Part shown: in pieces, positions 38,460 through 47,069 of the stretch | How positions within the stretch are numbered: position 1 is the first letter of the stretch | Layout of the letters: each line of letters begins with the position of its first letter | NCBI RefSeq assembly: GCF_902729435.1 | Contig: NZ_CACVCG010000090.1 | Location: forward strand, 9,300-73,299 | Origin: Magnetospirillum sp. UT-4 | GTDB lineage: Bacteria; Pseudomonadota; Alphaproteobacteria; Rhodospirillales; Magnetospirillaceae | Direction: 5' to 3' | Length of the DNA stretch: 64,000 nt | The notes under the pieces: generated by a model | Databases searched by the model: none | Told to the model about the DNA's origin: nothing | What the model saw: the letters and a program-made list of their open reading frames with translations, nothing else | Position numbers and translations under genes: made by a program

Positions 38460-38918
38460 TCAGGCGGCCTTGCCCTCGATGACCTTGGGCGAGCGCTTGG
38501 TTTCGATGGCGATGGTGCGGGGCTTCATCTGCTCGGGCACCTCGCGCACCAGATCGACGTGCAGCAGGCCGTTGACCAGCGCGGCGCCGTCCACGCGGAT
38601 GAAATCGGCCAGCTCGAACCGACGCTCGAAGGGACGGCCGGCGATGCCCCGGTGCAGGTACTGCACCTCGGCCTCGTCGCGGTGGGCCTTGCCGGTGATG
38701 ATCAGGGTATGGTCGTGGGCGGTCACCTCGAGATCGGCATCGCCGAAGCCGGCCACCGCCATGGTGATGCGGTAGCGGTCCTCGCCCAGCTTCTCGATGT
38801 TGTAGGGCGGATAGGCCGCCGCCTGCTCATCCAGGCGGCTGGCGGCATCGAGCATGCGCGACAGATGCTCGAACCCGACGGTGGAGCGGAACAGGGGAGA
38901 GAGATCGAAGGTACGCAT
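38460..38918 (-). CDS. Small heat-shock protein (Hsp20/IbpA)
   Basis: A 152-residue alpha-crystallin chaperone that holds unfolding proteins. After the MRTFDLSPLFRSTVGFEHL start, typical of class A alphaproteobacterial Hsp20, the alpha-crystallin domain (about 35-130) includes YPPYNIEKLGEDRYRITMAVAGF and ends with LHVDLVREVPE. The C-terminal tail has KPRTIAIE, an IxI-type oligomerisation motif. The ATG at 38918 has an aaggag site in a predicted thermosensor hairpin, with a sigma-32-like promoter upstream. Confidence 0.92.
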   Translation of the reverse strand: MRTFDLSPLFRSTVGFEHLSRMLDAASRLDEQAAAYPPYNIEKLGEDRYRITMAVAGFGDADLEVTAHDHTLIITGKAHRDEAEVQYLHRGIAGRPFERRFELADFIRVDGAALVNGLLHVDLVREVPEQMKPRTIAIETKRSPKVIEGKAA

Positions 38919-38927
38919 GTCCAGTTC

Positions 38928-38942
38928 TCCTTTGCGAAGCAA
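38928..38942 (-). promoter_or_regulatory. ROSE-like RNA thermometer hairpin
   Basis: In the leader RNA, UUGCU (38942-38938) can pair with the AGGA of the ribosome-binding site (38931-38928) across a six-base loop, leaving the G bulged. This is the diagnostic ROSE arrangement (U-Y-G-C-U opposite the Shine-Dalgarno) found before many alphaproteobacterial hsp20 genes. Confidence 0.55.
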
Positions 38943-38987
38943 CCAGAGGATCACGCGGTCCCGGAACGTGGCGGCCGCGCGCTATCG

Positions 38988-39015
38988 AGATAGGGGCGCC
39001 CGGGCCGCCGTCAAG
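38988..39015 (-). promoter_or_regulatory. Putative sigma-32 (RpoH) promoter of the hsp20 gene
   Basis: Reading the minus strand, CTTGAC (39015-39010) is followed after 13 bases by CCCCTATCT (38996-38988). This fits the heat-shock consensus CTTGAAA-N13-CCCCAT-T well. It would start transcription near 38980, leaving a leader of about 60 bases. Confidence 0.65.
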
Positions 39016-39122
39016 AGGGCGTGCGGAGGGGCCATGGCGCTTCGGTCGCATTGAACCGGGCGGCGCCGAGCGCCACCTCCAGGGCGTCGATGGTGGCACG
39101 TTGCCGCGCGCGAGGAAGGCCC

Positions 39123-39521
39123 ATGCCGCAGCCCCTGTACTTCCGCCGGACCTACGACGAGACCCTGACCCTGATGGTCGAGGCGAGGAACTACCTGGCC
39201 TTCGTCGAGCGCCGCGAAAGCGAGCGGCGCGGTGGTCTGGAACGCCTCCGGCTGTCGTGCGAGGCGATGCGGGTGACCTCGCGGCTGACCCAGGTGATGG
39301 CCTGGCTGCTGATGCAGCGCGCCGTCCACGAAGGCGAGATCGGAAGCGACGAGGCCTTGGCCGAACCCAACCGCCTGTCGGGGATCGAGGTCTGCCTGGA
39401 CACCAGCGGGTTGGCCGACGAAGCGCTTCCCGGCGGCCTGCGCAGCCTGCTGGAGCGCAGCTTCAGCCTTTACCAGCGGGTGTCGCGGCTGGAACGCGAC
39501 ATGCTGGAGCGGCTGAACTGA
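39123..39521 (+). CDS. DUF1465 family protein
   Basis: A 132-residue, helical, cysteine-poor protein with the pattern YFRRTYDETLTLMVEARNYL, then LSCEAMRVTSRLTQVMAWLLMQRAV and a C-terminal LYQRVSRLERDMLERLN. This matches the alphaproteobacterial DUF1465 family, whose function is not established to my knowledge. An aagg ribosome-binding site precedes the ATG at 39123; the longer reading from 39021 would overlap the hsp20 promoter region. The gene diverges from hsp20 and converges on the histidine kinase gene with a 15-base gap. Confidence 0.8.
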   Translation: MPQPLYFRRTYDETLTLMVEARNYLAFVERRESERRGGLERLRLSCEAMRVTSRLTQVMAWLLMQRAVHEGEIGSDEALAEPNRLSGIEVCLDTSGLADEALPGGLRSLLERSFSLYQRVSRLERDMLERLN

Positions 39522-39536
39522 CGGGGGAGGGGGCGG

Positions 39537-40961
39537 TCAGGCGGCCGGCAGGGTCAGCCGGAAGGTCGATCCCCGGTCGGCCTCGCCTTCCACCCGGATG
39601 CTGCCGCCGTGCTGCTCGACGATCCGGCGGCAGGTGGCCAGACCGATGCCCGAGCCTTCCACATCGCGCCCATGCAGGCGCTGGAACAGCTCGAACACCC
39701 GCTCCGAGGCGCTTTCGGGAATTCCCACACCGTTGTCGGCGACCGCCAGCTCCCACCGCCCTTCGACGGACCCGGCGGAAATGGAAATGATCGGCAGGCG
39801 GTCGGGGGCGCGGTACTTGACGGCGTTGCCGATCAGGTTCTGGAACAGCCGCACCAGATCGGCGCGGTTGCCCATCACCCGGGGCAGCGGAGGCGCCACA
39901 TCGACGCGGGCGCCGTTCTCCTCCAGACCGACCCGCAGGTTGACGCGCACCTCCTCCACCACCTCGTCCAGGCTCACCGGCGCGTGCGGCGGCTGGTCGC
40001 GGCCGATGCGGGCATAGTCCAGCAGCGCCGAGATCATGTCGTTCAGGCGCACCGCGCCGTTCTTGGCATAGCCCAGGAATTCCAGCCCTTCCTCGCTGAG
40101 GTGGTGGGATTCCCGGCGTTCCAGCAGGCCCAGATACGAGCTGATCATGCGCAGCGGCTCGCGCAGATCGTGCGAGGCGGCATAGGCGAAATGTTCGAGG
40201 TCGGCGTTGGAGCGGGCGAGGTCGCGGGTCCGCTGCTCCACCTGCTCCTCCAGGCCGAGATTGAGGGCGCGCAGGGCGCGGGTGCTCTCCAGCCGTTCGT
40301 CGTCCAGGGTCTTCAGCATGCGGTTGAAGGCGCCTTCGACCTCGGTCAGCTCGTTGCGGCCGGTCAATCCCAGGTCGAGGTGCTTGCTGCCCAGGGTGTC
40401 CAGATCGACGGCGCGAAGCGCCCCGGTCAGCCGCCCCAGCGGCCCGTCCAGCGTGCGTCGGAACACCCAGAAGAACAGCAGCACCAGCACCGCGCTCTTG
40501 ATGAGGGCGGCGGCGACGATCATCTGGAAGCCGACGATCACCCGGTCGAGGACGATCTTGCCCGAGGCGGTGAAGCTGACCGTCGCCAGCTCGTTGTCTT
40601 GGCCGTCGAAGCTGTACCAGACCTTGAAGGTATGGGAGATGCCGCTGGCGAAGTGGGCGGCGTCCTGAAGCTGCAGGTCCTCGCCGCGCTGGGTGAGGAT
40701 GGTCACCGAGGTGATGTTGGGCAGGCCCAGGATGCCCTTCTGGATGGCCAGGATCTGCTCGCGGTTCAGCTCCCACAGGGCGGTGGAGAGGGCGGGGCGG
40801 AAGGTGTTCTCGACGTCGCGAAGCTCGGACCGGATGACGGTGCGGGCATGGAAGTACTCGATCCCCATCTGCACCACGGTGATGGCCAGCGTGATGGCGA
40901 AATAGGTGGACAGCACCGATCGCAGAAGCTGCCACGACAGCGAATCGGTGCGGAACTTCAT
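39537..40961 (-). CDS. Membrane sensor histidine kinase
   Basis: A 474-residue kinase. Membrane helices near residues 12-32 and 155-175 enclose a periplasmic domain of about 120 residues. Then come a HAMP-like segment, a coiled coil (about 215-245), the phosphoacceptor motif FAYAASHDLREPLRMISSYL, and a GHKL ATPase with N-box LVRLFQNLIGNAVKY, DNGVGIP and GSGIGLATCRRIVEQHGG. The H-box resembles phytochrome-type kinases. No cognate response regulator lies next to it. Its ATG overlaps the stop of an upstream solute-binding protein gene by four bases, suggesting the two sense a ligand together. Confidence 0.9.
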   Translation of the reverse strand: MKFRTDSLSWQLLRSVLSTYFAITLAITVVQMGIEYFHARTVIRSELRDVENTFRPALSTALWELNREQILAIQKGILGLPNITSVTILTQRGEDLQLQDAAHFASGISHTFKVWYSFDGQDNELATVSFTASGKIVLDRVIVGFQMIVAAALIKSAVLVLLFFWVFRRTLDGPLGRLTGALRAVDLDTLGSKHLDLGLTGRNELTEVEGAFNRMLKTLDDERLESTRALRALNLGLEEQVEQRTRDLARSNADLEHFAYAASHDLREPLRMISSYLGLLERRESHHLSEEGLEFLGYAKNGAVRLNDMISALLDYARIGRDQPPHAPVSLDEVVEEVRVNLRVGLEENGARVDVAPPLPRVMGNRADLVRLFQNLIGNAVKYRAPDRLPIISISAGSVEGRWELAVADNGVGIPESASERVFELFQRLHGRDVEGSGIGLATCRRIVEQHGGSIRVEGEADRGSTFRLTLPAA

Positions 40962-41743
40962 TGGTTGACCCACAGGTAACGGCCGACATACGACCGGTAG
41001 ATTTCGTCGTAGCGGCCGCTGGCGCGAATCGCCGCCAGGCCCCGGTTGAAGGCGTCGCGGACGACGGGATCGACGAAGGCGCATTGATAGGGGGTGGGCG
41101 GGAACAGGGTCGACACCTGGATGTCCTCGCCCGCCGGCGCCCGGCCCTCGGCGATCAGCTTCTGGCGGTAGAAGTGGAAGATGCCGCTGTCCATCACCGC
41201 CACGTCGATGCGCCCGAGCAGCAGCATCAGCGTCTGGGTCTCCTGGTTGGCCAGTTCCTTGTAGGCCGTGTTGGCGGCCGCCATGGCGCCGAATTCGGGA
41301 CCCAGGAAGACAGAGGCGTTCTGGAAGCCGACCACCGCCTTGTCCTTCAGGTCGGCGACCGTCGAGAGGACCAGACCGCGCCGCTTCAGCGAGAAGGCGG
41401 CGTTGTGGTACTGCATGAAGGGGTCGGAATAGCTGGCCGCCAGGCCTGAGCTTTCGCGGATGATGGCGGTTCCGTCCACCTTGCGCTCGGCGAACAGCTC
41501 GACGCCGCGGCCGATGGGGACGTAGACCGGCGTGATGCGGTAGCCGGCCGGGGCCAGCGCCGCGCGGACGATGTCGACGACAATGCCCTGCCCGTTCTCG
41601 AAGACGTAAGGTGGGGTGTATTGCGAGAAGATGATTTTCAATTCAGGTTTCTGTGGCTCACCGGCCGCCGCGCCCCAAATGAAGGCGCCCGTCAGCCATG
41701 CAAACACAACAAGAAAGACCGACTTCAAACCTGTCCCCGTCAT
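40958..41743 (-). CDS. Periplasmic solute-binding protein, family 3
   Basis: A 261-residue exported protein. It has a signal peptide (about residues 6-28, cleavage near GAAAGEP) and an SBP_bac_3 fold: LKIIFSQYTPPYVFENGQGIVVDIVRAAL, then LKDKAVVGFQNASVFLGPE and a C-terminal RSYVGRYLWVN. Family members bind amino acids or other small solutes. No transporter genes accompany it. Instead it overlaps the start of a sensor kinase gene, which points to ligand sensing rather than uptake. The ligand cannot be predicted. Confidence 0.85.
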   Translation of the reverse strand: MTGTGLKSVFLVVFAWLTGAFIWGAAAGEPQKPELKIIFSQYTPPYVFENGQGIVVDIVRAALAPAGYRITPVYVPIGRGVELFAERKVDGTAIIRESSGLAASYSDPFMQYHNAAFSLKRRGLVLSTVADLKDKAVVGFQNASVFLGPEFGAMAAANTAYKELANQETQTLMLLLGRIDVAVMDSGIFHFYRQKLIAEGRAPAGEDIQVSTLFPPTPYQCAFVDPVVRDAFNRGLAAIRASGRYDEIYRSYVGRYLWVNQ

Positions 41744-41827
41744 CCGCCCGCGCCGAAACCGATGGAAACCTTAGCGGTATCGGGGAATGAGGTGAAGCGC
41801 CATGTCACCAATCCCTTCGGCCATGGC

Positions 41828-43582
41828 TCACTGCCAGCGTATCTCGTACAGCGGAATCGGCTGCTTGAATCCCTTCATCGGCTTGGCGCCGACGTCGCGG
41901 AACTGGTTGGCGGGCTTGCCAGAAGACTCCTTGACCCCGGCGGTGCAGAAGATCTGGTCGGTGCCGGTGGCGGCGCAGACCCGGGCGGCGAGCTGGACGG
42001 TCGAGCCGAACAAATCGTCCTCCTCCTGGATCGGCTCGCCGGCATTCAGGCCGATGCGCAGATGCAGTTCCTGATCGGGCTTGCGGGCATTGTGCTCGGC
42101 GACCTGGCGCTGCACCGTGATCATGGCGTCGATGGCGCCGCCGGCCGAGTAAAACGACGCCATGATGCCGTCGCCGGTATGCTTGACCTCGGTGCCGCCG
42201 TACTTCTGCAGCGCGGCGCGCACGATCAGGTTGTGGCGGCGCACGATCTCCTGGGCGGCGGCGTCGCCGCGGTCCTGGGTCATGTCGGTGGAGCCCACCA
42301 TGTCGGTGAACAGCACCGTCATCAGCTGGGCCTTCTTCTCGTTCTTCTTGTTCCAGTTGGCGAAGACGTCGCGCAGGACCAGATGGGCGCCCATCTCGTC
42401 GCCCAGCATCAGGTTGCTCATGGCCCCGCGCCCGGCGGTGACCGCCCCCAGATAGCGCGGCTCGCGCAGGTATTCCGGCAGCTTGTCGTAGAAGCTGCGG
42501 GCCAGCTCGCCCGACACTCCCAGCGTCTCGAGCGCGTTGGCGATCAGCTTGGCCTTGGCCGAGCTGCCCAGCTTGCGGAACTCGCAAAGGGATTCCACCG
42601 CGCCGGCAAGGTAGAGGTGCAGCGCGAACTTGTTGTAGGCGTCCATGGCAATGCCGGCACCCTTGGCGAAGTCGACGGCGCCGTCGAGGAAGCGCATCAC
42701 CGTGGGAACCTCGCCCTCGGCGGTGGCCGGACCGGCGGCTTCCGCCGCGGCGGACGCGGTGGCCAAGACCTCCAGTGCCGGCGGAGGCGGCTCGGAATCC
42801 GTGTCGTCCGGGAAGGCCGGCAGATCATCGAGCAACGGCAGCGAGTCGCCGTCGTCCGACGCTGCGCGGCGGGTCCGCCGCGGCGGTGGCGGTGCTGCCG
42901 CACGCCGGCCCCAGCCGAGATCGGGATCGGCGGCAGGGGCGGTGCGGGCGGTGGCGGCGCCCTGGCGGGGCAGGAATTTCATGCCCAGCGGCACCGCCGT
43001 CATCAGGAAGGTCAGCGCGAAGACCGCGAACAGCATCTGGTTGTAGCCGTCCGGGGAGACCCGGATGGGAAAGCCCATTTTCCACGCCAGCACGATGAAC
43101 TCGGGTGTGACCTTGATGGCCACGATGGCCACGGTGAGGGCCAGAGCGGTGATGCCGGTCAGGCGCACCATCACCTGGCGGGCTTGGGCGACCTCGAGCG
43201 GATTCCGGTGGGGCTTGGGCGGCGGGCGGGCGGGTGCCTTGCGCGCCGGCGCCGGCGCCGGCGGGCTGGCCGCCTTTCCCGCCGGCTTGGCGGCCGCGGC
43301 GCCTCCGCCGCCTGCACGGGCTCCCTCCGGTGCCGCGGAGCGGGCCGCAGCGGCGCGGGGCGCCTCGCCGGCCTTCATGCCGGTGATGTAGACTTCGGCC
43401 TCGTCGAAGGCGTTGGTGTCGGTGTAATAGGTCTCGCGGACCACCTTGACCTTGATGCGGAGCTGGTGCTCCAGCTCCTTGGCCTCGTTGACGGCGGTTT
43501 CACGTTCGGAACGGGGGAAGCGGGCGTGCAGCATCCAGCCGCGGCCCTCGAGGACGTAGACCTCGTAGTGGACGATGATCAT
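41828..43582 (-). CDS. Membrane-associated adenylate/guanylate cyclase
   Basis: A 584-residue protein. The N-terminal 75 residues (MIIVHYEVYVLEGRGWMLHARF...) form a domain I do not recognise. An Ala/Pro-rich low-complexity linker follows (about 75-125), then two membrane segments (about 138-160 and 185-210), another linker and a helical region (about 290-370). The C-terminal class III cyclase domain has VLFTDMVGSTDMTQ, VKHTGDGIMASFYS and LHLRIGLNAGEPIQEEDDLFG, so metal-binding Asp residues are present. It should make cAMP or cGMP; the substrate residue assignment is uncertain. The chosen ATG has a weak ribosome-binding site. Confidence 0.85.
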   Translation of the reverse strand: MIIVHYEVYVLEGRGWMLHARFPRSERETAVNEAKELEHQLRIKVKVVRETYYTDTNAFDEAEVYITGMKAGEAPRAAAARSAAPEGARAGGGGAAAAKPAGKAASPPAPAPARKAPARPPPKPHRNPLEVAQARQVMVRLTGITALALTVAIVAIKVTPEFIVLAWKMGFPIRVSPDGYNQMLFAVFALTFLMTAVPLGMKFLPRQGAATARTAPAADPDLGWGRRAAAPPPPRRTRRAASDDGDSLPLLDDLPAFPDDTDSEPPPPALEVLATASAAAEAAGPATAEGEVPTVMRFLDGAVDFAKGAGIAMDAYNKFALHLYLAGAVESLCEFRKLGSSAKAKLIANALETLGVSGELARSFYDKLPEYLREPRYLGAVTAGRGAMSNLMLGDEMGAHLVLRDVFANWNKKNEKKAQLMTVLFTDMVGSTDMTQDRGDAAAQEIVRRHNLIVRAALQKYGGTEVKHTGDGIMASFYSAGGAIDAMITVQRQVAEHNARKPDQELHLRIGLNAGEPIQEEDDLFGSTVQLAARVCAATGTDQIFCTAGVKESSGKPANQFRDVGAKPMKGFKQPIPLYEIRWQ

Positions 43583-43700
43583 GGCGTCCGCCCGTCCATT
43601 TCCCGGCCCCCCCATCGGCCGATCAAAACAAGGTTGCTGTAACGCCTTCGATCCGCCAAGTCCATCGGAAAGCGGCAAAACGCCGCGGGCGGAAAGCGGC

Positions 43701-43731
43701 AAAAAGGCCGCGCGTCCGAGGACGGCGGCCT
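43701..43731 (-). terminator. Terminator of rpmE
   Basis: On the minus strand aggccgc-cgtcc pairs with ggacg-c-gcggcct with one bulged base, followed by ttttt. It lies 44 bases after the rpmE stop. The rest of 43583-43774 shows two short direct repeats (gcggaaagcggcaaaa) and no gene. Confidence 0.85.
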
Positions 43732-43774
43732 GATGCGGAAGGTCGGCGTTGGGCGGCCTGGCGGCCGCCGGCCC

Positions 43775-43999
43775 TTAGGCCTTGATGCCGAAGCTGGCGA
43801 AGCGCTTGTTGAACTTGGCGATCTGGCCACCGGTATCGACCATGCGGTGCACGCCGGTCCAGGCCGGGTGCGACTTGGGGTCGATGTCCAGGCGCAGAGT
43901 GTCGCCGGCCTTGCCCATGGTCGAGCGGGTCGTGAACTCGCTGCCGTCCGTCATGACCACGTTGATCTCGTGGTAATCGGGATGAATGTCGTTCTTCAT
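43775..43999 (-). CDS. rpmE: 50S ribosomal protein L31
   Basis: A 74-residue ribosomal protein with the L31 signature [37 protein letters not shown] and the C-terminal FNKRFASFG. It lacks the zinc-binding cysteines, so it is the C-minus form usual in Alphaproteobacteria. A ggag site precedes the ATG and a clear terminator follows, so it is probably a single-gene unit. Confidence 0.96.
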   Translation of the reverse strand: MKNDIHPDYHEINVVMTDGSEFTTRSTMGKAGDTLRLDIDPKSHPAWTGVHRMVDTGGQIAKFNKRFASFGIKA

Positions 44000-44085
44000 G
44001 GCCTACAGCTCCGCAAATCGAAGGGGGCCTTATACAGAAAAGCCCGCCCCCGCGCAAGCGCCCGTTTCACGGATTTTTCGGCCTT

Positions 44086-44424
44086 TCAGGAGTGGCCGGG
44101 AACCGGCGGAATCGCCCCCAGCGTGACCCGCACCGCGGCCAGCAGGTCGTCGCGGCCGAACGGCTTGGGCAGCACGTTGGTGACGCCACCCAGTTCACGC
44201 CGGCGCAAGGGGTCGCCGCCGGGCACCGCCAGCAGGCGGGTGGGCAGGCGCGCCGCCTCTTCCTCGGCATCGGCGATGACCAGATCGGCGGGGTGGCGGG
44301 CGAAGGCGCTTTCGGCGGCGCAGCCATCGGCGGCGAGATCGACCTCGTAGCCGGCACCGACCAGCATGCTGCGCATGGTCAGACGCGCATGGGGCTCAGG
44401 ATCGATGACGAGGATTCGAATCAT
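44086..44424 (-). CDS. Single-domain response-regulator receiver
   Basis: A 112-residue receiver domain. It has the acidic pocket start IRILVIDPEPHARLTM, the likely phosphoacceptor Asp in ADLVIADAEEEAA, and the conserved Lys in VLPKPFGRDDLLAAV. The second residue of the acidic pair is replaced by Pro (VIDPEP), and the region after the Asp is unusual. Phosphorylation is therefore plausible but not certain. There is no output domain. A ggggagg site lies eight bases upstream of the ATG. It is not adjacent to any kinase gene. Confidence 0.75.
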   Translation of the reverse strand: MIRILVIDPEPHARLTMRSMLVGAGYEVDLAADGCAAESAFARHPADLVIADAEEEAARLPTRLLAVPGGDPLRRRELGGVTNVLPKPFGRDDLLAAVRVTLGAIPPVPGHS

Positions 44425-44598
44425 GGCGGAAACCTCCCCTGGACCATACATTCTTCATTATTTTGGACCAGTATCGCCGCATTCATGCGCCTGTCGCAAT
44501 TCCCCTTTGGGGTGGGAAAAGGGTTCGAAAGACGTAGGCCGCTTGGCGGCGGCGGCGGGCTTGGGTAGGATCGCCCGGTCAGATTGAAGGAACCCGCC

Positions 44599-44925
44599 AT
44601 GAGCCTGGACGACAGCCGTTTCAACACCCTTGCCGACGATTTGATCGAGGGGCTGGCCGACGCCATCGACGAGGCGCTGGGCGACCGGCTGGACGCCGAC
44701 CTGCACGGCGCCGTGCTGACCATCACCATCAAGGGCGGCGGCCAGTACGTCGTCAACAAGAACGGCCCGATGAAACAGGTCTGGCTGTCCTCGCCGGTCA
44801 GCGGGGCCTGGCACTTCGACTACGCCGACGGCGACTGGATCTCGACGCGGGCGCCGAAGGTGACCCTCGACTCCGTCCTGGCCGGCGAGCTGGAGGCGAC
44901 GTTCGGGGTGCGGGTGGAGTTCTGA
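44599..44925 (+). CDS. cyaY: Frataxin-like iron donor CyaY
   Basis: A 108-residue frataxin homologue that binds iron through an acidic first helix (RFNTLADDLIEGLADAIDEAL) and modulates iron-sulfur cluster assembly. The beta-sheet part has VLTITIKGGGQYVVNKNGPMKQVWLSSPVSG and FDYADGDWI, highly characteristic of CyaY. The ATG at 44599 has a gaagga site. It stands alone between a divergent receiver gene and the EpmC-like gene. Confidence 0.93.
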   Translation: MSLDDSRFNTLADDLIEGLADAIDEALGDRLDADLHGAVLTITIKGGGQYVVNKNGPMKQVWLSSPVSGAWHFDYADGDWISTRAPKVTLDSVLAGELEATFGVRVEF

Positions 44926-45011
44926 GGCCGCCTGCCGACGGCGCGGGAAGGCCCGGGGGTGGGGCAGGGGGCTTGCCCGCTCCCTTCCTCCTCGGCTAAA
45001 CCATCCCCATC

Positions 45012-45668
45012 ATGATGCTCACCCCCATCGACCATGCCGCCCTGGCTCCGCTGCTGCCCGCCTTCGCCGGCGCGCTGGACGGGGTGGCGGCCAAGGTGTT
45101 CGCCCGGGTCACCGCGCTGGTTCCCGACGGAGACCTGATGAGCCTGTCCACCGATGCCGGCCATCACGCCCAGGCGGTGGAGCTGTGCCGGTCTTTCGGC
45201 TTCGGCATCCTCGACGTCGATCCCAGGAGCCACTGGACCTGGGACGGCGAGAGCGTCGCCATCCGCATGGAGCCCAGCGTGCTGATCCACGAGGTGGCCC
45301 ATTACCAGTGCGCCGCCCCCGACCGCCGGGCGGTGATCGATTTCGGCCTTGGCTGCGGCCCCGAAAGCGGTCGGCGGGACGAGGCCGACGCGGTGCAGAG
45401 CCTGTTCTGCCCCGAGCGCGACGTCGAGGAGGCGCTGTGCTCGCTGCTCGGCATCCTGTGGGAAGCGGAGCTGGGCCAGCCGGCCATCCTGGCCTTCCTG
45501 GAACAGAACTGGATGGAGGGCGGCGTCAGCCGCCACAACCTTGCCCATTTCAAGAAGATCGTGCGCTGGCTGCGCAAGATGGACCTGATCGACGACGACG
45601 GCCGGCCCACCCGCGCCCTGCGGACCGAGGGCGACCACACCTTCTTCCCGCGCTGGTTCGCCGAGTGA
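45012..45668 (+). CDS. EpmC-like elongation factor P hydroxylase family protein
   Basis: A 218-residue protein with the metal-binding motif LIHEVAHYQCAAPDRRAVIDFG, which matches the HE-x2-H region of EpmC (YfcM), followed by CGPESGRRDEADAVQ. In E. coli EpmC hydroxylates the beta-lysyl-lysine of elongation factor P after EpmA and EpmB act. Neither partner is in the window, and many Alphaproteobacteria lack this modification, so the substrate may differ. The assignment rests on motif similarity only. Its stop overlaps the GTG of the protease gene by four bases. Confidence 0.7.
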   Translation: MMLTPIDHAALAPLLPAFAGALDGVAAKVFARVTALVPDGDLMSLSTDAGHHAQAVELCRSFGFGILDVDPRSHWTWDGESVAIRMEPSVLIHEVAHYQCAAPDRRAVIDFGLGCGPESGRRDEADAVQSLFCPERDVEEALCSLLGILWEAELGQPAILAFLEQNWMEGGVSRHNLAHFKKIVRWLRKMDLIDDDGRPTRALRTEGDHTFFPRWFAE

Positions 45669-46120
45669 GCGGAATCCTGGTCATCGGAATCGGCCATCCC
45701 TACCGCGGCGATGACGGTGTCGGGCCGATGGTGGCGGAACGCCTGGCCGCTACGGGTGTCAACGCCGTCGCCCATCACGGCGAAGGCGCCGAGTTGATGG
45801 AGCTTTGGCAGGGTCTGGAGCGGGTGGTGGTGGTCGACGCCACGTCCGGCGGCGGCGCGCCGGGCACCGTCCGGGCCTGGGACGCGGTGGCGGAGAAACT
45901 GCCCGCCGCCCTGTTCCCCAAGGGCAGCCACCTGTTCGGGCTGGCCGAGGCGGTGGAGATGTCCCGGCTGCTGGGCCGGCTGCCGGGCGGGATGATGGTG
46001 TTGGGGGTGGAGGGGCGCCATTTCGCCATGGGCGCGCCGATGTCGCCCGAGGTAGCCGCCGCCGCCGAGAGACTGGTTGCCGGACTTTCGTCCGATAGCG
46101 AGGGGCTGTTTCTGCCGTAG
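45665..46120 (+). CDS. Hydrogenase maturation protease family (HycI/HyaD-like)
   Basis: A 151-residue protein of peptidase family M52. The start VIGIGHPYRGDDGVGPMVAERL holds the first metal-binding Asp, and VVVVDATSGGGAPGTVRAWD and SHLFGLAEAVEMSRLLGRLP follow. Such proteases trim the large subunit of NiFe hydrogenases after nickel insertion. No hydrogenase structural gene is in the window, so its client must be elsewhere. The GTG start overlaps the upstream gene (GTGA). Confidence 0.85.
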   Translation: MSGILVIGIGHPYRGDDGVGPMVAERLAATGVNAVAHHGEGAELMELWQGLERVVVVDATSGGGAPGTVRAWDAVAEKLPAALFPKGSHLFGLAEAVEMSRLLGRLPGGMMVLGVEGRHFAMGAPMSPEVAAAAERLVAGLSSDSEGLFLP

Positions 46121-46185
46121 CGTCTTCCCACAAGATATGGTAAGGCAGCGCGGTTCATCCTATCGTTGACAGGGACCACGCGCCC

Positions 46186-46935
46186 ATGGCCGGTCATTCC
46201 CAATTCAAGAACATCATGCACCGCAAGGGTGCGCAGGACGCCAAGCGCGCCAAGGTGTTCACCAAACTGATCCGTGAACTGACGGTGGCCGCCAAGACCG
46301 GCCAGCCCGATCCCAACGCCAATCCCCGCCTGCGCGCGGCGATACAGGCGGCGCGCGCCGCCAACATGCCCAAGGACACGGTGGAGCGCGCCATCAAGCG
46401 CGGCGCCGGCGGCGAGGACGGCGCCAATTACGAGGAAGTGCGCTACGAGGGCTACGGCCCCGGCTCGGTGGCGATCATCGTCGAGGCGCTGACCGACAAC
46501 CGCAACCGCACCGCCTCGGAGGTGCGTTCGGCCTTCTCGAAGAACGGCGGCGCGCTGGGCGAGAGCAATTCGGTGTCGTTCATGTTCGACCGCATCGCCG
46601 CCATCCATTATCCCGCCGGCGCGACCTCGGCCGAGGACATGTTCGAGGCGGCGCTGGAGGCCGGCGCCGACAACGTCGAATCCGGCGAGGACGGCCACGA
46701 GATCACCTGCGCCCCCGACGATCTGGGCGCGGTGCGCGATGCGCTGGAGTCCAAGTTCGGCACCCCGGAATACGCCCGCCTCGACTGGCGCCCCCAGACC
46801 AGCGTGCCGGTGGCCGACGAGGACACCGCCAGGACCCTGATGAAGCTGCTGGACGTGCTGGAGGACAACGACGACGTCCAGCGCGTCCAGGCCAATTTCG
46901 AGATTCCAGACGACGTGATGGAACGGCTGGCTTAG
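46186..46935 (+). CDS. yebC: YebC/PmpR family protein
   Basis: A 249-residue protein with the family start [42 protein letters not shown] and [19 protein letters not shown]. YebC proteins were described as transcriptional regulators and more recently as factors that aid translation of difficult sequences; which applies here is unknown. The gene heads the ruvCAB run, a widely conserved order. It is separated from ruvC by a palindromic repeat. Confidence 0.95.
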   Translation: MAGHSQFKNIMHRKGAQDAKRAKVFTKLIRELTVAAKTGQPDPNANPRLRAAIQAARAANMPKDTVERAIKRGAGGEDGANYEEVRYEGYGPGSVAIIVEALTDNRNRTASEVRSAFSKNGGALGESNSVSFMFDRIAAIHYPAGATSAEDMFEAALEAGADNVESGEDGHEITCAPDDLGAVRDALESKFGTPEYARLDWRPQTSVPVADEDTARTLMKLLDVLEDNDDVQRVQANFEIPDDVMERLA

Positions 46936-46943
46936 GTGCCAGC

Positions 46944-47038
46944 CCCCCCACCCCGGCCCTCCCCCGCAAGGGGGGAGGGGGGCTTGGAGGCGCCGCCGCG
47001 TCCCCCTCCCCCTTGATGGGGGAGGGTCGGGGTGGGGG
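46944..47038. repeat. Palindromic repeat between yebC and ruvC
   Basis: Outer arms ccccccaccccggccctcccc and the inverse gggggagggtcggggtgggg enclose two smaller hairpins (ccctcccccgcaaggggggaggg and ccctcccccttgatgggggaggg). The right part, with its following bases to 47056, recurs almost exactly before ruvA. Confidence 0.75.
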
Positions 47039-47069
47039 TGATTCCGCGACGGTGCCGGAAGGCTGTGTG

